NCBI RefSeq assembly: GCF_949774925.1
Contig: NZ_OX458932.1
Location: 744,001 to 808,000, forward strand
Reading direction: 5' to 3'
DNA from: Candidatus Methylacidiphilum fumarolicum
GTDB lineage: Bacteria; Verrucomicrobiota; Verrucomicrobiia; Methylacidiphilales; Methylacidiphilaceae
DNA: 64,000 bases
Shown here: in pieces, positions 1 through 8,486 of the stretch
Layout: each line of letters starts with the position of its first letter
Numbering within the stretch: position 1 is the stretch's first letter
Position numbers and translations under genes: made by a program
Notes under the pieces: generated by a model
The model's input: only the letters and a program-made list of their open reading frames with translations
Database searches by the model: none
What the model was told of the DNA's origin: nothing

Positions 1-573
1 AATTACCAGGAGCTGCGGATCAAGCAGAACTTTGAACGCTGGACTCTGGATGTATTCCTTCTCCTTATGCACAATGGCCAGACATTGGCGGATGGAGATC
101 AAGTTGTTGCGAACAGTGTTATGCACAGAGGAGTAGCCGCTCTCTCTGTCGGCCGGCAACAGCTTCGTCTCCTCGGCACGCCAGCGCTTCATATCCGCCA
201 TTAAGTCGACTTCAATGTCGGAGAGGAGCTTCGACCACTCTTCCGCCGCCCCTGTGTCACGCGCGCGCAGGCGATACATCAACAGTGGCAAGAACGCGCG
301 AGCATTCTCCACTCGTATCTGAATTGCGTCGGGCTTCTGACTGTAGTATTTGGCGCGACGCCAAGCCTTGGAAAATTCATCCAGCATCGACTGAAATCTA
401 GCAAGAGCAGCCTCTCCACAGGCGAGGTTCTGGATCGCAGTGAAGAGTGAGTGAATCCGGATATTTGGTGCATTAGTATCCATTCCTGGCGTGTATCTCT
501 GCCCGGCTTGACGGATTTGCTCTTTGCTGAGATCAGTCAGTGCTGCACAGAATGATTGGTGAGTGGGACACAT
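1..573 (-). CDS. Unknown protein, N-terminal 191 residues (runs off the left edge)
   Basis: An uninterrupted minus-strand frame runs from an ATG at 573-571 to the window edge with no stop. The product begins MCPTHQSFCAALTDLSKEQ and continues through AGQRYTPG (about residues 25-32) into a long, mostly helical and charged region. A shorter start at 483 is possible, but the frame is open and protein-like before it. I recognise no family with certainty. An early 'AG.RYTP' element followed by a helical stretch is, from memory, seen in some large accessory P-loop proteins, but no P-loop lies within the visible part. Codon choice is GC-richer than in the host-like genes to the right, which suggests an acquired gene. 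It lies on the same strand as the decayed genes at 1116-2049. Confidence 0.55.
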   Translation of the reverse strand, partial: MCPTHQSFCAALTDLSKEQIRQAGQRYTPGMDTNAPNIRIHSLFTAIQNLACGEAALARFQSMLDEFSKAWRRAKYYSQKPDAIQIRVENARAFLPLLMYRLRARDTGAAEEWSKLLSDIEVDLMADMKRWRAEETKLLPADRESGYSSVHNTVRNNLISIRQCLAIVHKEKEYIQSPAFKVLLDPQLLVI

Positions 574-1115
574 AGTCAAATTATAGGGACAGTCAAGCTC
601 ACGCGTCGGACCGATTCCTCTGCGTTGCGATGAAGCTCAAACGCGAGCAATGGGCGCATAGTATCTTTCCGATCCTCAATATAACCACTTAATAGTATAT
701 AGTGTTGTCATCAAAACGCAATCCACTCGACCAACCAACCTTAATGACCTCTTCCTCTTCCAAGCCATCGTTTACGCACTCAACGTTCGATTGACGTGGC
801 TAAACGTCCTATCTAATTCGCTTATGCAAAATATGCTAGAGGATTGGAAGTGCTCTGTCCAACTAGGGTTTGCACGCGACCGGCATTTCTCCCACTACGT
901 TTTCATAAGCTTTGACCAACCTCAGAATGCAAATAGTTTTTCGATTTTCCAGGATGAGCCAGTCGTCAGTCACCACTCGTTGAGTCGCGAAAAAGGAAGG
1001 CCAGGCCCCATTCTTCCCGAGCCGTCAGCATCTCAACGCGCTGACGAGGGAGGTTTCGTCAATCCTGACGGAACGTCGTGCTTTTCCTAACCAGCTCCTT
1101 TGAGTGATTCGGAAA
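574..1115. other. Intergenic stretch without a supported gene
   Basis: About 540 bases between the partial left-edge gene and the decayed gene to its right. A 99-codon plus-strand frame (791-1090) exists, but its product has no protein-like pattern and no ribosome binding site. Minus-strand frames are broken by stops. Probably decayed sequence. Confidence 0.4.
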
Positions 1116-1828
1116 TCAGATGCGTTTGGCCTTCGCGCTTGATTTGAGCCGCCAATACTCGTCATCGATCGACTGAAACGAATAGTCGGGCAATAGTCTA
1201 TTTACCTCTTCGAGCAGGCTCTTTCTTTGAACACTCTTTTTTTCTGAGTTCAATTCGTTTTTCTTTGCCAGAACTCAAAGACCCTAGTGCCAATGCGTTG
1301 AATGTTTCTCCATTCAGCAACGTGACTTTGGCGTTTTGTCCTTTGACCGTGACGGTGCAATTTTCCGACCGCATTTCTTTGGCTTTTTGGTAGCGGGGGG
1401 AACCATTCCATTCAAGTCACTCGCCACAGCAGTTCGTCAAGACCTTTGATGCTTTTGTTCTGCTAGTTTCCATTCCGCCAGCGCGGCTATAGCGTCCGGG
1501 TCTGCCTCACAATACTCGTGCGATTTCAGTCAGAATGTGGCTCACACTTCCACAGGATCTTAGAATTTGACCCTGTTGTACATTTTGGAGCAGTGGTGCC
1601 AATTAGAGAGGCCGCGCAGAACCGCCGCACTAATGCCTCCGACACTCCTGACGCCTTCGATGCGGGACGTAACTCTCTCCTGTATGCGTCTAGATCATTG
1701 TACCTCATTGAAAACTCTTCGCAATATCCATCCATATCGTTGCCATCCAACCGATCTGTTCAGAAAACAGAATCTGATTCTCTTTTCGATTCCTCTTCGA
1801 GCCATTTCCTCAGATCTCGCTTTGCCAT
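1116..1828 (-). pseudogene. Decayed unknown gene, about 235 codons
   Basis: Protein-like segments follow one another on the minus strand but are broken. From ATG 1828 the frame reads MAKRDLRKWLEEESKRESD, meets a TGA, continues through DLDAYRRELRPASKASG, meets another TGA, then gives CEADPDAIAALAEWKLAEQ. After a frame change comes GSPRYQKAKEMRSENCTV and NGETFNALALGSLSSG. A further frame change at a run of seven A near 1245 leads into LEEVNRLLPDYSFQ and a natural-looking end at 1116. The amphipathic, charged character of all pieces argues for one former gene with at least two nonsense codons and two frameshifts. I do not recognise the family. It starts 26 bases after the small gene at 1855-2049, consistent with a former operon. 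Confidence 0.4.
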
Positions 1829-1854
1829 AAATTTTTTCCGGGCCGTTGGTTGGC

Positions 1855-2049
1855 TTATCGCATGACTGCTTGTGAACGCTCCTTCATTTCATTAAGCACC
1901 CGCTCTTTGGTTGTGCCATACTCAAGGGGCAAGAACCCATCCGCTCTCATGAGGCAGATGATTGCGCGAGAGAGATTAAAACATTCGCCTTTTACATGCG
2001 CGAATTGGTCTCGCACAGATTCTAATTCCATTCGTTCGATGTCGTTCAT
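1855..2049 (-). CDS. Small hypothetical protein, 64 aa
   Basis: An intact frame from ATG 2049 encodes MNDIERMELESVRDQFAHV followed by a hydrophobic/cysteine-containing helix (SRAIICLMRADGF) and a basic C-terminus. An alternative TTG start eight codons upstream (2073) would leave only a few bases to the relic IS edge at about 2078. Composition looks protein-like but no family is recognised. It precedes the decayed gene at 1116-1828 on the same strand. Its upstream region appears to have been replaced by the relic IS element, so it may no longer be expressed. Confidence 0.35.
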   Translation of the reverse strand: MNDIERMELESVRDQFAHVKGECFNLSRAIICLMRADGFLPLEYGTTKERVLNEMKERSQAVMR

Positions 2050-2078
2050 GCAAAAACTAGTTAGACACTGCAATTATC

Positions 2079-2528
2079 ATGTCGGACCGCAGGCGGTTAG
2101 AGCAAACGCTCTGGGCGGCAGCCGCCACTGACCTGCTGGAAGCCAGAGCCGCTGAATCGGCCTGCCTGCTTGAAGTGGGAAAAACCAGGCTTTTCGCCTT
2201 ACCGGATGCGACGGACGTACGCCTGGAGGGCGAAATTGAGACTCTTGAGTGTTATCTGGACAGATTGAGCATTGATCAAGGAGAGGAGCGCACTGTGGAA
2301 GCGAAGATCGGTGAGACAATCGGCACTGCTCGGTCAAACCGATGCTTTGCTTTTCCACTTTCTCCGCTTGCCTGCACTCCTCAAGTGTTAGGCTCCAGAG
2401 GAAGCGACCACCCCAAGCAAGTCTGAAAAAGTTCATCCCGTACGGTTTTGGAAGGATAGTACTAGTAGGTAACCTAGCGCTCAACGGGGCCTAGAAAGGG
2501 AAGACCAGCGTGTGAGGCAATCCTCATG
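2079..2528 (-). pseudogene. tnpB: tnpB fragment (IS200/IS605 accessory nuclease), N-terminal part
   Basis: Minus-strand translation gives FLWSLTLEECRQAEKVEKQ and SIGLTEQC, clearly matching FLWNLALEERRRAWKEEKR and RIGFVEQC in copy 1. The frame then shifts. The codon after GAG CAG TGC is CGA here, whereas both younger copies carry TGA at this position. This relic therefore preserves the ancestral arginine codon. The RuvC catalytic part and zinc finger are absent. Confidence 0.7.
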
Positions 2529-2559
2529 AGGCAACGCTGGATAGTGGCCATTTAGTGCA

Positions 2560-2976
2560 ATGACAGGTCCAGTGCGTTGACACTTTCTACCTTACTACGT
2601 TGACGTGTTGCATTACCATTTAGTGCTTGTAACAAAACACCCCGCAAGGCGCTCACTCGCCCAATTCTTGCCCGTGTACGTGCTATTGCGGCCATGCGCT
2701 GGGAAGGATGGGGCAGCAGTTATTTGAGTTAAGCGGAGAATCGGATCATCTTCACTTGCTGCTTGCTTTGCCAGCAAATCATGAAATCAGCCGCTTGGTG
2801 AAGAGTCTCAAGACAACTTCTTTCTGGCTTCTCCGCAGAGAGTATACCACTATGGTCGTCCGTTTCTCTCGTAAGCCAAGTTTTTTGGAGCCGTTCATAC
2901 TGGGTTATCAGGTGCGGGAAAGCCCCATTAACCGTACTCAAAGAGGATATCGAATAGCAAGAGGCAGAGGAATAGG
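2560..2976 (+). pseudogene. tnpA: tnpA relic (IS200/IS605 Y1 transposase)
   Basis: It starts at an ATG in the same position as the tnpA start of copy 1 (ATGACAGGTC), but meets TGA within 20 codons and changes frame. The later part still encodes GESDHLHLLLALP, the HUH-type metal-binding motif region (HVH in copy 1), and KSLKTTSFWLLRREYTTMV. The end matches the copy 1 stop region. It is inactive because of frameshifts and stops. Confidence 0.75.
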
Positions 2977-3175
2977 ATGGCCTTCCCCACCAGTCAAACC
3001 AAGAGCTCTGGCTAGTGCACTATCCGACGGAGGGGATAAAACTGAAGGATCAGGAGGAGGAAAAATCGTTAATACAGGAATGCTGACAATGGAAAGGAAA
3101 AAAAGTAGCTAAGAAAAAAAGTGGTTGCAAAGAAAAAGCATTTTCAGAAATAATACAAGCTTTAGAAATTTTTCC

Positions 3176-3973
3176 ATGAACTTAAGCCAAATTCCTATTT
3201 TTGTGTTGTGTGGAGGAATGGGGACACGATTAAGGGAAGAAACGGAGTTTAGACCAAAACCCATGGTAACAATTGGCAAGCATCCTATCCTTTGGCATAT
3301 TTTGCAAAGTTATTCTAAGTTTGGCTTCAGAAGGTTTATCCTTTGTTTGGGATATAAATCTGAAATGATCAAAAGTTATTTCCACAATTTTTTTTCTTTC
3401 AACAATGATTGCACAATCAATTTAAAGAACAATAAGACGGTTATCCACGAAAGCATCGAGCAGATTGATTGGGAAATTACCATGGCTTACACGGGAGAAA
3501 GGTCCATGACGGGAAGTCGGATTGCTCAAGCAGCAAAAAAGTATGTGGGTGATTCCGAATATTTTGGAGTGACTTATGGAGATGGGTTGACCGATGTGAA
3601 TCTTGCTGATGAATTTTACTTTCATCTTAACCACAAAAAAATTGGTACCATTCTAGGAGTCAATCCACCCTCCAGGTTTGGGGAACTGGAAGTGGATGGA
3701 GATCAGGTTATTTGTTTCCGAGAAAAACCTGACTTCGAAAACGATTGGATTAATGGAGGATATTTCTTTTTCAGACGAGAATTTCTTTCTTATTTATCCG
3801 AAGATGAAAACTGTATCCTTGAGCGAGCTCCCCTTTTTAATTTGGCTAGAGATGGGGAACTGAAAGTCTACAAGCACAAAGGGTTTTGGGCGTGTATGGA
3901 TACACAGAGAGATAGAGACATTCTTGTTAAAATGGTCGAGGAAGGCAATACCCCCTGGTTGACCAAAAAATAG
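3176..3973 (+). CDS. rfbF: Glucose-1-phosphate cytidylyltransferase
   Basis: Predicted to make CDP-glucose from CTP and glucose-1-phosphate for surface polysaccharide synthesis. The 265-residue product has the nucleotidyltransferase signature GGMGTRLREETEFRPKPM at about residues 13-30 and later GVTYGDGLTDVNL and GGYFFFRREF, all characteristic of the RfbF family (about 255-260 aa). I chose ATG 3176 because the family starts a few residues before the glycine-rich loop. The open frame extends upstream to 3125 without a better ribosome binding site. It is the first of four tightly packed genes. The window contains no CDP-glucose 4,6-dehydratase (RfbG), so either one of the two following SDR proteins takes that role or the pathway differs. 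Confidence 0.9.
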   Translation: MNLSQIPIFVLCGGMGTRLREETEFRPKPMVTIGKHPILWHILQSYSKFGFRRFILCLGYKSEMIKSYFHNFFSFNNDCTINLKNNKTVIHESIEQIDWEITMAYTGERSMTGSRIAQAAKKYVGDSEYFGVTYGDGLTDVNLADEFYFHLNHKKIGTILGVNPPSRFGELEVDGDQVICFREKPDFENDWINGGYFFFRREFLSYLSEDENCILERAPLFNLARDGELKVYKHKGFWACMDTQRDRDILVKMVEEGNTPWLTKK

Positions 3974-3979
3974 GTCCAT

Positions 3980-4975
3980 ATGAAAAAAGTTCTAATCACT
4001 GGTAATAAAGGCTATATAGGGGCGCATCTGGTTTCCCTATGTAAAGAATATGGCTTTGAAGTTATAGGGTGTGATATTGGATTTTTTGAAGGCTGCCATT
4101 GGGATTCTATTGTGCCAGCTGATGAACAATGGGAGATGGATTTTTTGTCGATTGACGAAAGAAAGCTTGAAGGCATTGATGTCATCTGCCATCTGGCTGC
4201 TATATCCAACGATCCCATGGGAGAACTTGATGAGAAACTTACTTATCGTATAAACCGTGATGGGTCGGTTGCTTTAGCTAAAAAAGCTAAAAAAGCTGGT
4301 ATCCCGTTATTTCTATATGCAGGGAGTTGTTCAGTTTATGGGAAAGCCGGTTCTTTAGATTTAGATGAAACGGCTCCTTTTAATCCTGTATCGGCTTATG
4401 CACAATCCAAAGTGGAAGCTGAAAAAGAGATATCGCAACTGGCAGATGCCTCTTTTTCCCCTGTTTTCTTAAGAAACGCAACGGCTTTTGGTTATTCTCC
4501 GATGCTAAGGATTGATCTTGTGGCCAATAATCTGCTCGCCTGTGCTTTGGCCTTGAAGCAGATTAGGGTTTTGAGCGATGGAACCCCTTGGAGACCCCTC
4601 GTTCATTGTAAAGATATTGCGCGAGCGTTTATTGCACTTATCCAGGCTCCGAGAGAGAAAATTCATAATCAAGCAATTAATATAGGAGGGAACGAAGAGA
4701 ACTATCAGGTCAGACAGATTGTTGATAAGGTCAAGCAGTTAGTGCCACAAGCCGAAGTGGTGTATACGGGAGAGGTTGGAGCTGACCCAAGAAATTATAG
4801 AGTATCTTTTGATAAACTCTCCAAAACACTGCCTGATTTTAAGCTTGATTATTCTCTGGATAGAGGCTTAGAAGAGCTCTATGAATCAATGGTAAAAAAG
4901 AAATTTTCCAAGGAAGATTTTGAGTCTGATCGATTTGTCCGGTTACGGAGGCTAAAAAAGAAGTTGATGAAATAA
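3980..4975 (+). CDS. NAD-dependent epimerase/dehydratase (extended SDR family)
   Basis: A 331-residue cytosolic sugar-nucleotide enzyme. The Rossmann motif GNKGYIG is at residues 8-14, the catalytic Ser lies in AGSCSVYG near residue 117, and the Tyr/Lys pair YAQSK is at 140-144. An LVHCKDIARAF segment is typical of the NDP-sugar epimerase/dehydratase family. It starts 6 bases after the cytidylyltransferase stop and is followed 10 bases later by the 3,5-epimerase gene, so it is surely co-transcribed. The exact substrate cannot be read from sequence; a CDP-hexose is likely from context. C-terminal residues after about 300 are lysine-rich. Confidence 0.85.
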   Translation: MKKVLITGNKGYIGAHLVSLCKEYGFEVIGCDIGFFEGCHWDSIVPADEQWEMDFLSIDERKLEGIDVICHLAAISNDPMGELDEKLTYRINRDGSVALAKKAKKAGIPLFLYAGSCSVYGKAGSLDLDETAPFNPVSAYAQSKVEAEKEISQLADASFSPVFLRNATAFGYSPMLRIDLVANNLLACALALKQIRVLSDGTPWRPLVHCKDIARAFIALIQAPREKIHNQAINIGGNEENYQVRQIVDKVKQLVPQAEVVYTGEVGADPRNYRVSFDKLSKTLPDFKLDYSLDRGLEELYESMVKKKFSKEDFESDRFVRLRRLKKKLMK

Positions 4976-4985
4976 TTTTGTTCCT

Positions 4986-5531
4986 ATGAAATTTGTTCCA
5001 CTTCCACTAGATGGGGCTTATTTGATCGATCTTGAAAAAAAGGAAGACCCAAGAGGTTTTTTTGCACGGTTTTTTTGCAAAAACGAGTATACAAGACATG
5101 GTCTTGATCCAACTATTGTGCAGATCAACACTTCTTTCAGTTTAAAAAGAGGAACCCTACGAGGTCTGCATTATCAAATTTTTCCCAAGGCGGAAACCAA
5201 AGTCATCCGGTGTATTCGTGGGGCTTTATGGGATGTCATTGTTGATTTGCGTCCGGAGTCTAAAACTTTTCTCTGTCATTATTCCTGTGAACTCAATGAG
5301 GAAAACAGACGGATGCTCTTTGTTCCTAAAGGGTTTGCGCATGGATTTTTGACATTAATGGATAACACAGAAGCCTTTTATTTAGTGGGAGAATTTTATG
5401 CTCCTGAATATGAAAGGGGAATTCGGTATAATGATCCAGCTTTAAATATTCCATGGCCTTTTGAGCCTCTAGTTATTTCAGAAAAAGACAAAAGTTATCC
5501 TGACTTAGACAGGCATAGAGTCCTCCAATGA
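4986..5531 (+). CDS. dTDP-4-dehydrorhamnose 3,5-epimerase-like protein (RmlC/RfbC family)
   Basis: 181 residues, the usual length of RmlC cupin epimerases. Recognisable features are DPRGFFARFF near residue 21, RGTLRGLHYQ with the catalytic His at about residue 62, VPKGFAHGF, and ERGIRYNDPALNIPWP near the C-terminus. In this operon it sits with a CDP-glucose-forming enzyme and no dTDP-glucose genes, so the substrate is probably a CDP-4-keto-6-deoxyhexose rather than the dTDP sugar. The 3' end overlaps the start of the next gene by the ATGA arrangement (5528-5531), evidence for translational coupling. Confidence 0.88.
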   Translation: MKFVPLPLDGAYLIDLEKKEDPRGFFARFFCKNEYTRHGLDPTIVQINTSFSLKRGTLRGLHYQIFPKAETKVIRCIRGALWDVIVDLRPESKTFLCHYSCELNEENRRMLFVPKGFAHGFLTLMDNTEAFYLVGEFYAPEYERGIRYNDPALNIPWPFEPLVISEKDKSYPDLDRHRVLQ

Positions 5532-6460
5532 AAATTTTGTTTACGGGAGGAAGTTCTTTCACAGGATTCTGGTTCTGCAAAATCCTTTTGGAAAGAGGGC
5601 ATGAGGTAGTAGGTGTGCTCACTAAAAAAAGAAATGACTATGAGGGAATAAGAAAAAAAAGAATAGATTACCTTTCTGTGCACATGGATTTTGTAGAGGA
5701 AGCCCCTTTTGGTTCAGAAAAAGGACGGAACCTTTTAAAAACCAAAACATTCGATGTTCTTTGTCATCATGGGGCCTATGTTAAAGACTACAAAAGTGAA
5801 AACTTTGATTGGCTTTTTGCCTTGGAAAACAATACGAAGCATATCCAGGAAGTCCTTAGCCTTTGTAAGGAGCATGGCGTTGGTACAATCATTCTTACCG
5901 GTTCGGTCTTTGAACCAAATGAAGGCATAGGTGACAGCCCTTTAAGAGCTTTCTCTCCTTATGGACTTTCTAAGGGCTTAACTGCAGAAGTCTTTAATTA
6001 TTATGCAACTGTTTATGGGCTTACTCTAGGAAAATTCGTTATTCCTAACCCATTTGGGATCTTTGAAGAAAAAAGGTTTACTTTTTATCTTATCGAAAAT
6101 TGGAAAAGAAAAAAAACGGCTATTGTCCAAACCCCAAACTATATTCGTGATAATATTCCTTGTGATCTTCTTGCTCATTGTTATTGCCGGTTTATCGAAA
6201 AGATGCATGCCGAAAAGCAAAAATATTGTAAAGCCAATCCAAGTTATTTTATAGAATCCCAAGGGGCTTTTGCCCTTAGGGTTTCTAGAGAAGTTAGCAA
6301 CCGAACTGGCTGGCATTGCGCTGTAGAACTTAAGGAACAAAAGACGTATACTGAACCTTACATGCGAGTCAATTTCCAACCGGCTCATTTCGACGTTCCA
6401 GAGTGGTCTGAAAAACGATTTTGGGATGATTATATCACTTATGCTATTGAGAATTACTAA
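5528..6460 (+). CDS. NAD-dependent epimerase/dehydratase (second SDR of the operon)
   Basis: 310 residues with N-terminal GGSSFTGFWF (Rossmann loop, residues 7-16), LTGSVFEP containing the catalytic Ser/Thr position, and SPYGLSK with Tyr145 and Lys149. It overlaps the preceding epimerase gene by four bases. Family members convert or reduce NDP-4-keto sugars; together with the 3,5-epimerase this one may act as the final reductase or epimerase of a deoxysugar branch. The specific sugar product is not determinable. A weak hairpin (AAAGCC...GGCTTT, about 6475-6499) follows the stop and may end the operon. Confidence 0.83.
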   Translation: MKILFTGGSSFTGFWFCKILLERGHEVVGVLTKKRNDYEGIRKKRIDYLSVHMDFVEEAPFGSEKGRNLLKTKTFDVLCHHGAYVKDYKSENFDWLFALENNTKHIQEVLSLCKEHGVGTIILTGSVFEPNEGIGDSPLRAFSPYGLSKGLTAEVFNYYATVYGLTLGKFVIPNPFGIFEEKRFTFYLIENWKRKKTAIVQTPNYIRDNIPCDLLAHCYCRFIEKMHAEKQKYCKANPSYFIESQGAFALRVSREVSNRTGWHCAVELKEQKTYTEPYMRVNFQPAHFDVPEWSEKRFWDDYITYAIENY

Positions 6461-6674
6461 ATTTATCTTAAAAGAAAGCCATGTTAAAAGAGCGGCTTTT
6501 ACACGAATGGAAGCTAGAGTGGAAACTGGATGGTTTCTTCGGTAGAAAAGGAAGAAGATTGATTTTGAGAAAATAAAACGGAGCTATGGTTTTCTTGAAA
6601 AACAACAAACGATTGGATTTTTGAATTAGCGACGGTTTGATTTCTTTTTGCTGCGCTCTAAAAAGATATATCGA

Positions 6675-7871
6675 ATGAAAAATGACTACCCAATAATAAT
6701 TATTGGTGGGGGTATCATTGGCCTGGCTTTGGGCTATAAGCTTCTGCGATCCAAGAAAGTTTCTTCTCTTATAATTCTAGAAAAAGAAAAAGAAGTAGGA
6801 CAACACCAAAGCAGCCATAATAGTGGGGTGCTCCATGCTGGGCTTTATTACGCAGTTGGTAGTCTTAAAGCCAAACTCGCTGTCGATGGCATCAGACAGA
6901 TGGTTTCTTTTTGTCGGGAAAATGGGATTGCTCATGAAATTTGTGGAAAATTGGTCGTTGCTAAAGAAGAGGCGGAACTCTCTGAACTCCATCGACTAAA
7001 AAAGCAAGGGGATGCGAATGGTCTTGTTGGATTACAAATTCTAGATTCCAAAGAGATGAAAAAAATTGAACCTTTTGCCAGCGGAATTGCTTCAATTTAC
7101 GTTCCAGAAGAAGGAATTGTGGATTATAGGCAAGTCTGTCAGGTGCTTGCTACTAAAATTGAACTCATGGGAGGGGAAATCTTTCGGGAAGCCAAGGTGG
7201 TTGACATTAAGAAAAAAGGTAGGTCGTGGAATGTCAGAACAGTGGGAGGAAATTTTTTGACTTCTTTTCTAGTCAATTGTGCCGGGCTTTATTGCGATAG
7301 AATATGCCGTTTAGCAATGGGGCATTGTCCCATTCGAATTGTTCCTTTTAGAGGAGAATATTTCGAAATCAAAGAGCATAGGAAATACCTTGTTAAAAAT
7401 TTGATCTATCCTGTTCCAGATCCTCGTTTTCCTTTTTTGGGTGTTCATCTGACCCGAATGATTAATGGAAAAGTTGAAGCAGGGCCAAATGCCGTTCTCT
7501 CTTTTTCAAGAGAGGGCTACTCTAAAGGCAGCTTCGATTGGAGGGATACCTATGAAATCTTATCTTATCAAGGATTATGGAATTTTTTAAAACGATATCC
7601 TCTTGCAGCATGGGAAGAGTGGAAAAGATCAAAAAGGAAAAGCCTTTTTTGCAAGGCGATCCAAAAGTTGGTACCAGAAATTCAAGAACAAGACTTGATT
7701 GCAGGAGCTGTTGGAATTCGGGCTCAAGCCCTCTTCCCCGATGGGAAACTTGTCAATGACTTTTTGTTTGTTAAAGATGAAGGAGTGCTTCATCTTCTTA
7801 ATGCTCCTAGTCCTGGAGCAACAGCTTCATTGGCGATCGCTGATGAAATCGTAAATAGAATTGAAGCCTAA
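6675..7871 (+). CDS. lhgO: L-2-hydroxyglutarate oxidase-like FAD-dependent oxidoreductase
   Basis: 398 residues beginning MKNDYPIIIIGGGIIG, an FAD-binding GxGxxG-type motif at residues 11-16. SSHNSGVLHAGLYY is the hallmark of the LhgO/YgaF branch of the DAO family, and PFRGEYFEI and GPNAVLSFSREGY are also family-like. The start at 6675 places the dinucleotide-binding motif at the usual distance; the frame extends nine codons upstream without support. LhgO oxidises L-2-hydroxyglutarate to 2-oxoglutarate with electrons passed to the quinone pool, acting as metabolite repair. It stands alone, about 210 bases after the sugar operon and 85 bases before IS copy 1. Confidence 0.85.
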   Translation: MKNDYPIIIIGGGIIGLALGYKLLRSKKVSSLIILEKEKEVGQHQSSHNSGVLHAGLYYAVGSLKAKLAVDGIRQMVSFCRENGIAHEICGKLVVAKEEAELSELHRLKKQGDANGLVGLQILDSKEMKKIEPFASGIASIYVPEEGIVDYRQVCQVLATKIELMGGEIFREAKVVDIKKKGRSWNVRTVGGNFLTSFLVNCAGLYCDRICRLAMGHCPIRIVPFRGEYFEIKEHRKYLVKNLIYPVPDPRFPFLGVHLTRMINGKVEAGPNAVLSFSREGYSKGSFDWRDTYEILSYQGLWNFLKRYPLAAWEEWKRSKRKSLFCKAIQKLVPEIQEQDLIAGAVGIRAQALFPDGKLVNDFLFVKDEGVLHLLNAPSPGATASLAIADEIVNRIEA

Positions 7872-7981
7872 GTAATAGCAGAAACTATGGCGAGGTGATA
7901 AGAAAGGAACTATCAACATTTTCTCTAATTTGATTTTTAAACTAACCACTTAGTCATCTACCCTCTCTGGCGGCCAGTGCT

Positions 7982-8007
7982 CCAGCCAGAGCCTTGGACT
8001 TGGCTGG
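7982..8007. repeat. Subterminal hairpin of IS copy 1 (probable TnpA recognition structure)
   Basis: CCAGCCA (7982-7988) pairs perfectly with TGGCTGG (8001-8007) around a 12-base loop, about 25 bases inside the element end. IS200/IS605 transposases bind such imperfect-palindrome hairpins. The same hairpin is at 43209-43234 in copy 2, and a degraded form occurs in the relic. Confidence 0.6.
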
Positions 8008-8021
8008 TGGTGAAGGCCGCC

Positions 8022-8438
8022 CTATTCCGGCGTTTCTTGCCGTTCGATGTACTGTTTGAGGACGGTTAATGGGGCGCCCCCGCACGTGATAACGCAGTAG
8101 GAACGGCTCCAAAGAACTGCCTTACGATAGAAACGGGCGACCGTTGTGGCAAACTCTCTGCGGAGAAGCCTGGAAGAAGTTGTCTTGAGATTGTTCAGGA
8201 AGCGGCTGAGTCCAAGATTGGGTGGCAAGGCAACCAGCAAGTGAACGTGGTCAGATTCTCCGTTGCACTCAAGCAGCTGTCCGCCCCATCCCTCCCAGCG
8301 CATTTCCGCAATAGCACGCAACCGGTCAAGCATGGGGCGGGTGAGCGCCTTGCGGCGGTATTTTGTGACAAGAACTAAATGGTAGTGCAGCGCGTAAACG
8401 CAGTGATGGAGAAGGTGCAAACGCACTTGACCTGTCAT
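8022..8438 (-). CDS. tnpA: IS200/IS605 family transposase TnpA (Y1 tyrosine HUH transposase)
   Basis: 138 residues, the normal size. It contains CVYALHYHLVLVTKYRRKAL near the N-terminus, the metal-binding HUH motif in GESDHVHLLVALPP, and a C-terminal TVLKQYIERQ with the candidate catalytic tyrosine. It catalyses single-strand excision and insertion. This is the only intact tnpA of the three IS copies in the window. The start codon (8438) faces the tnpB start across a short intergenic region. Confidence 0.92.
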   Translation of the reverse strand: MTGQVRLHLLHHCVYALHYHLVLVTKYRRKALTRPMLDRLRAIAEMRWEGWGGQLLECNGESDHVHLLVALPPNLGLSRFLNNLKTTSSRLLRREFATTVARFYRKAVLWSRSYCVITCGGAPLTVLKQYIERQETPE

Positions 8439-8486
8439 TGCACTAAATGATAGACCATATTGCTGGCCACTGTCCAGCGTCGCCTC

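Larger units (their letters stand above)
2078..3038. mobile_element. Relic IS200/IS605-type element, inverted relative to the other two copies
   Basis: The segment aligns by eye with the two larger IS copies at 7957-9963 and 43184-45188, but in the opposite orientation and much diverged. It keeps a tnpA-like stretch on the plus strand, the N-terminal third of tnpB on the minus strand, and the tnpA-side terminal sequence (GGATGGCCTTCCCCACCAG, compare GGGCGGCCTTCACCACCAG in copy 1). The distal two thirds of tnpB and that end of the element are missing at about 2078. Numerous frame breaks show it is inactive. Confidence 0.75.

Noticed and set aside
791-1090. 99-codon plus-strand ORF
   Set aside because: No ribosome site, no recognisable motif, irregular composition. 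The neighbouring real coding signal is on the other strand.
2708-3112. 134-codon plus-strand ORF taken as a whole gene
   Set aside because: Only the middle part matches TnpA; the frame begins inside the relic tnpA and runs past the element end, so it is a fragment of a pseudogene.
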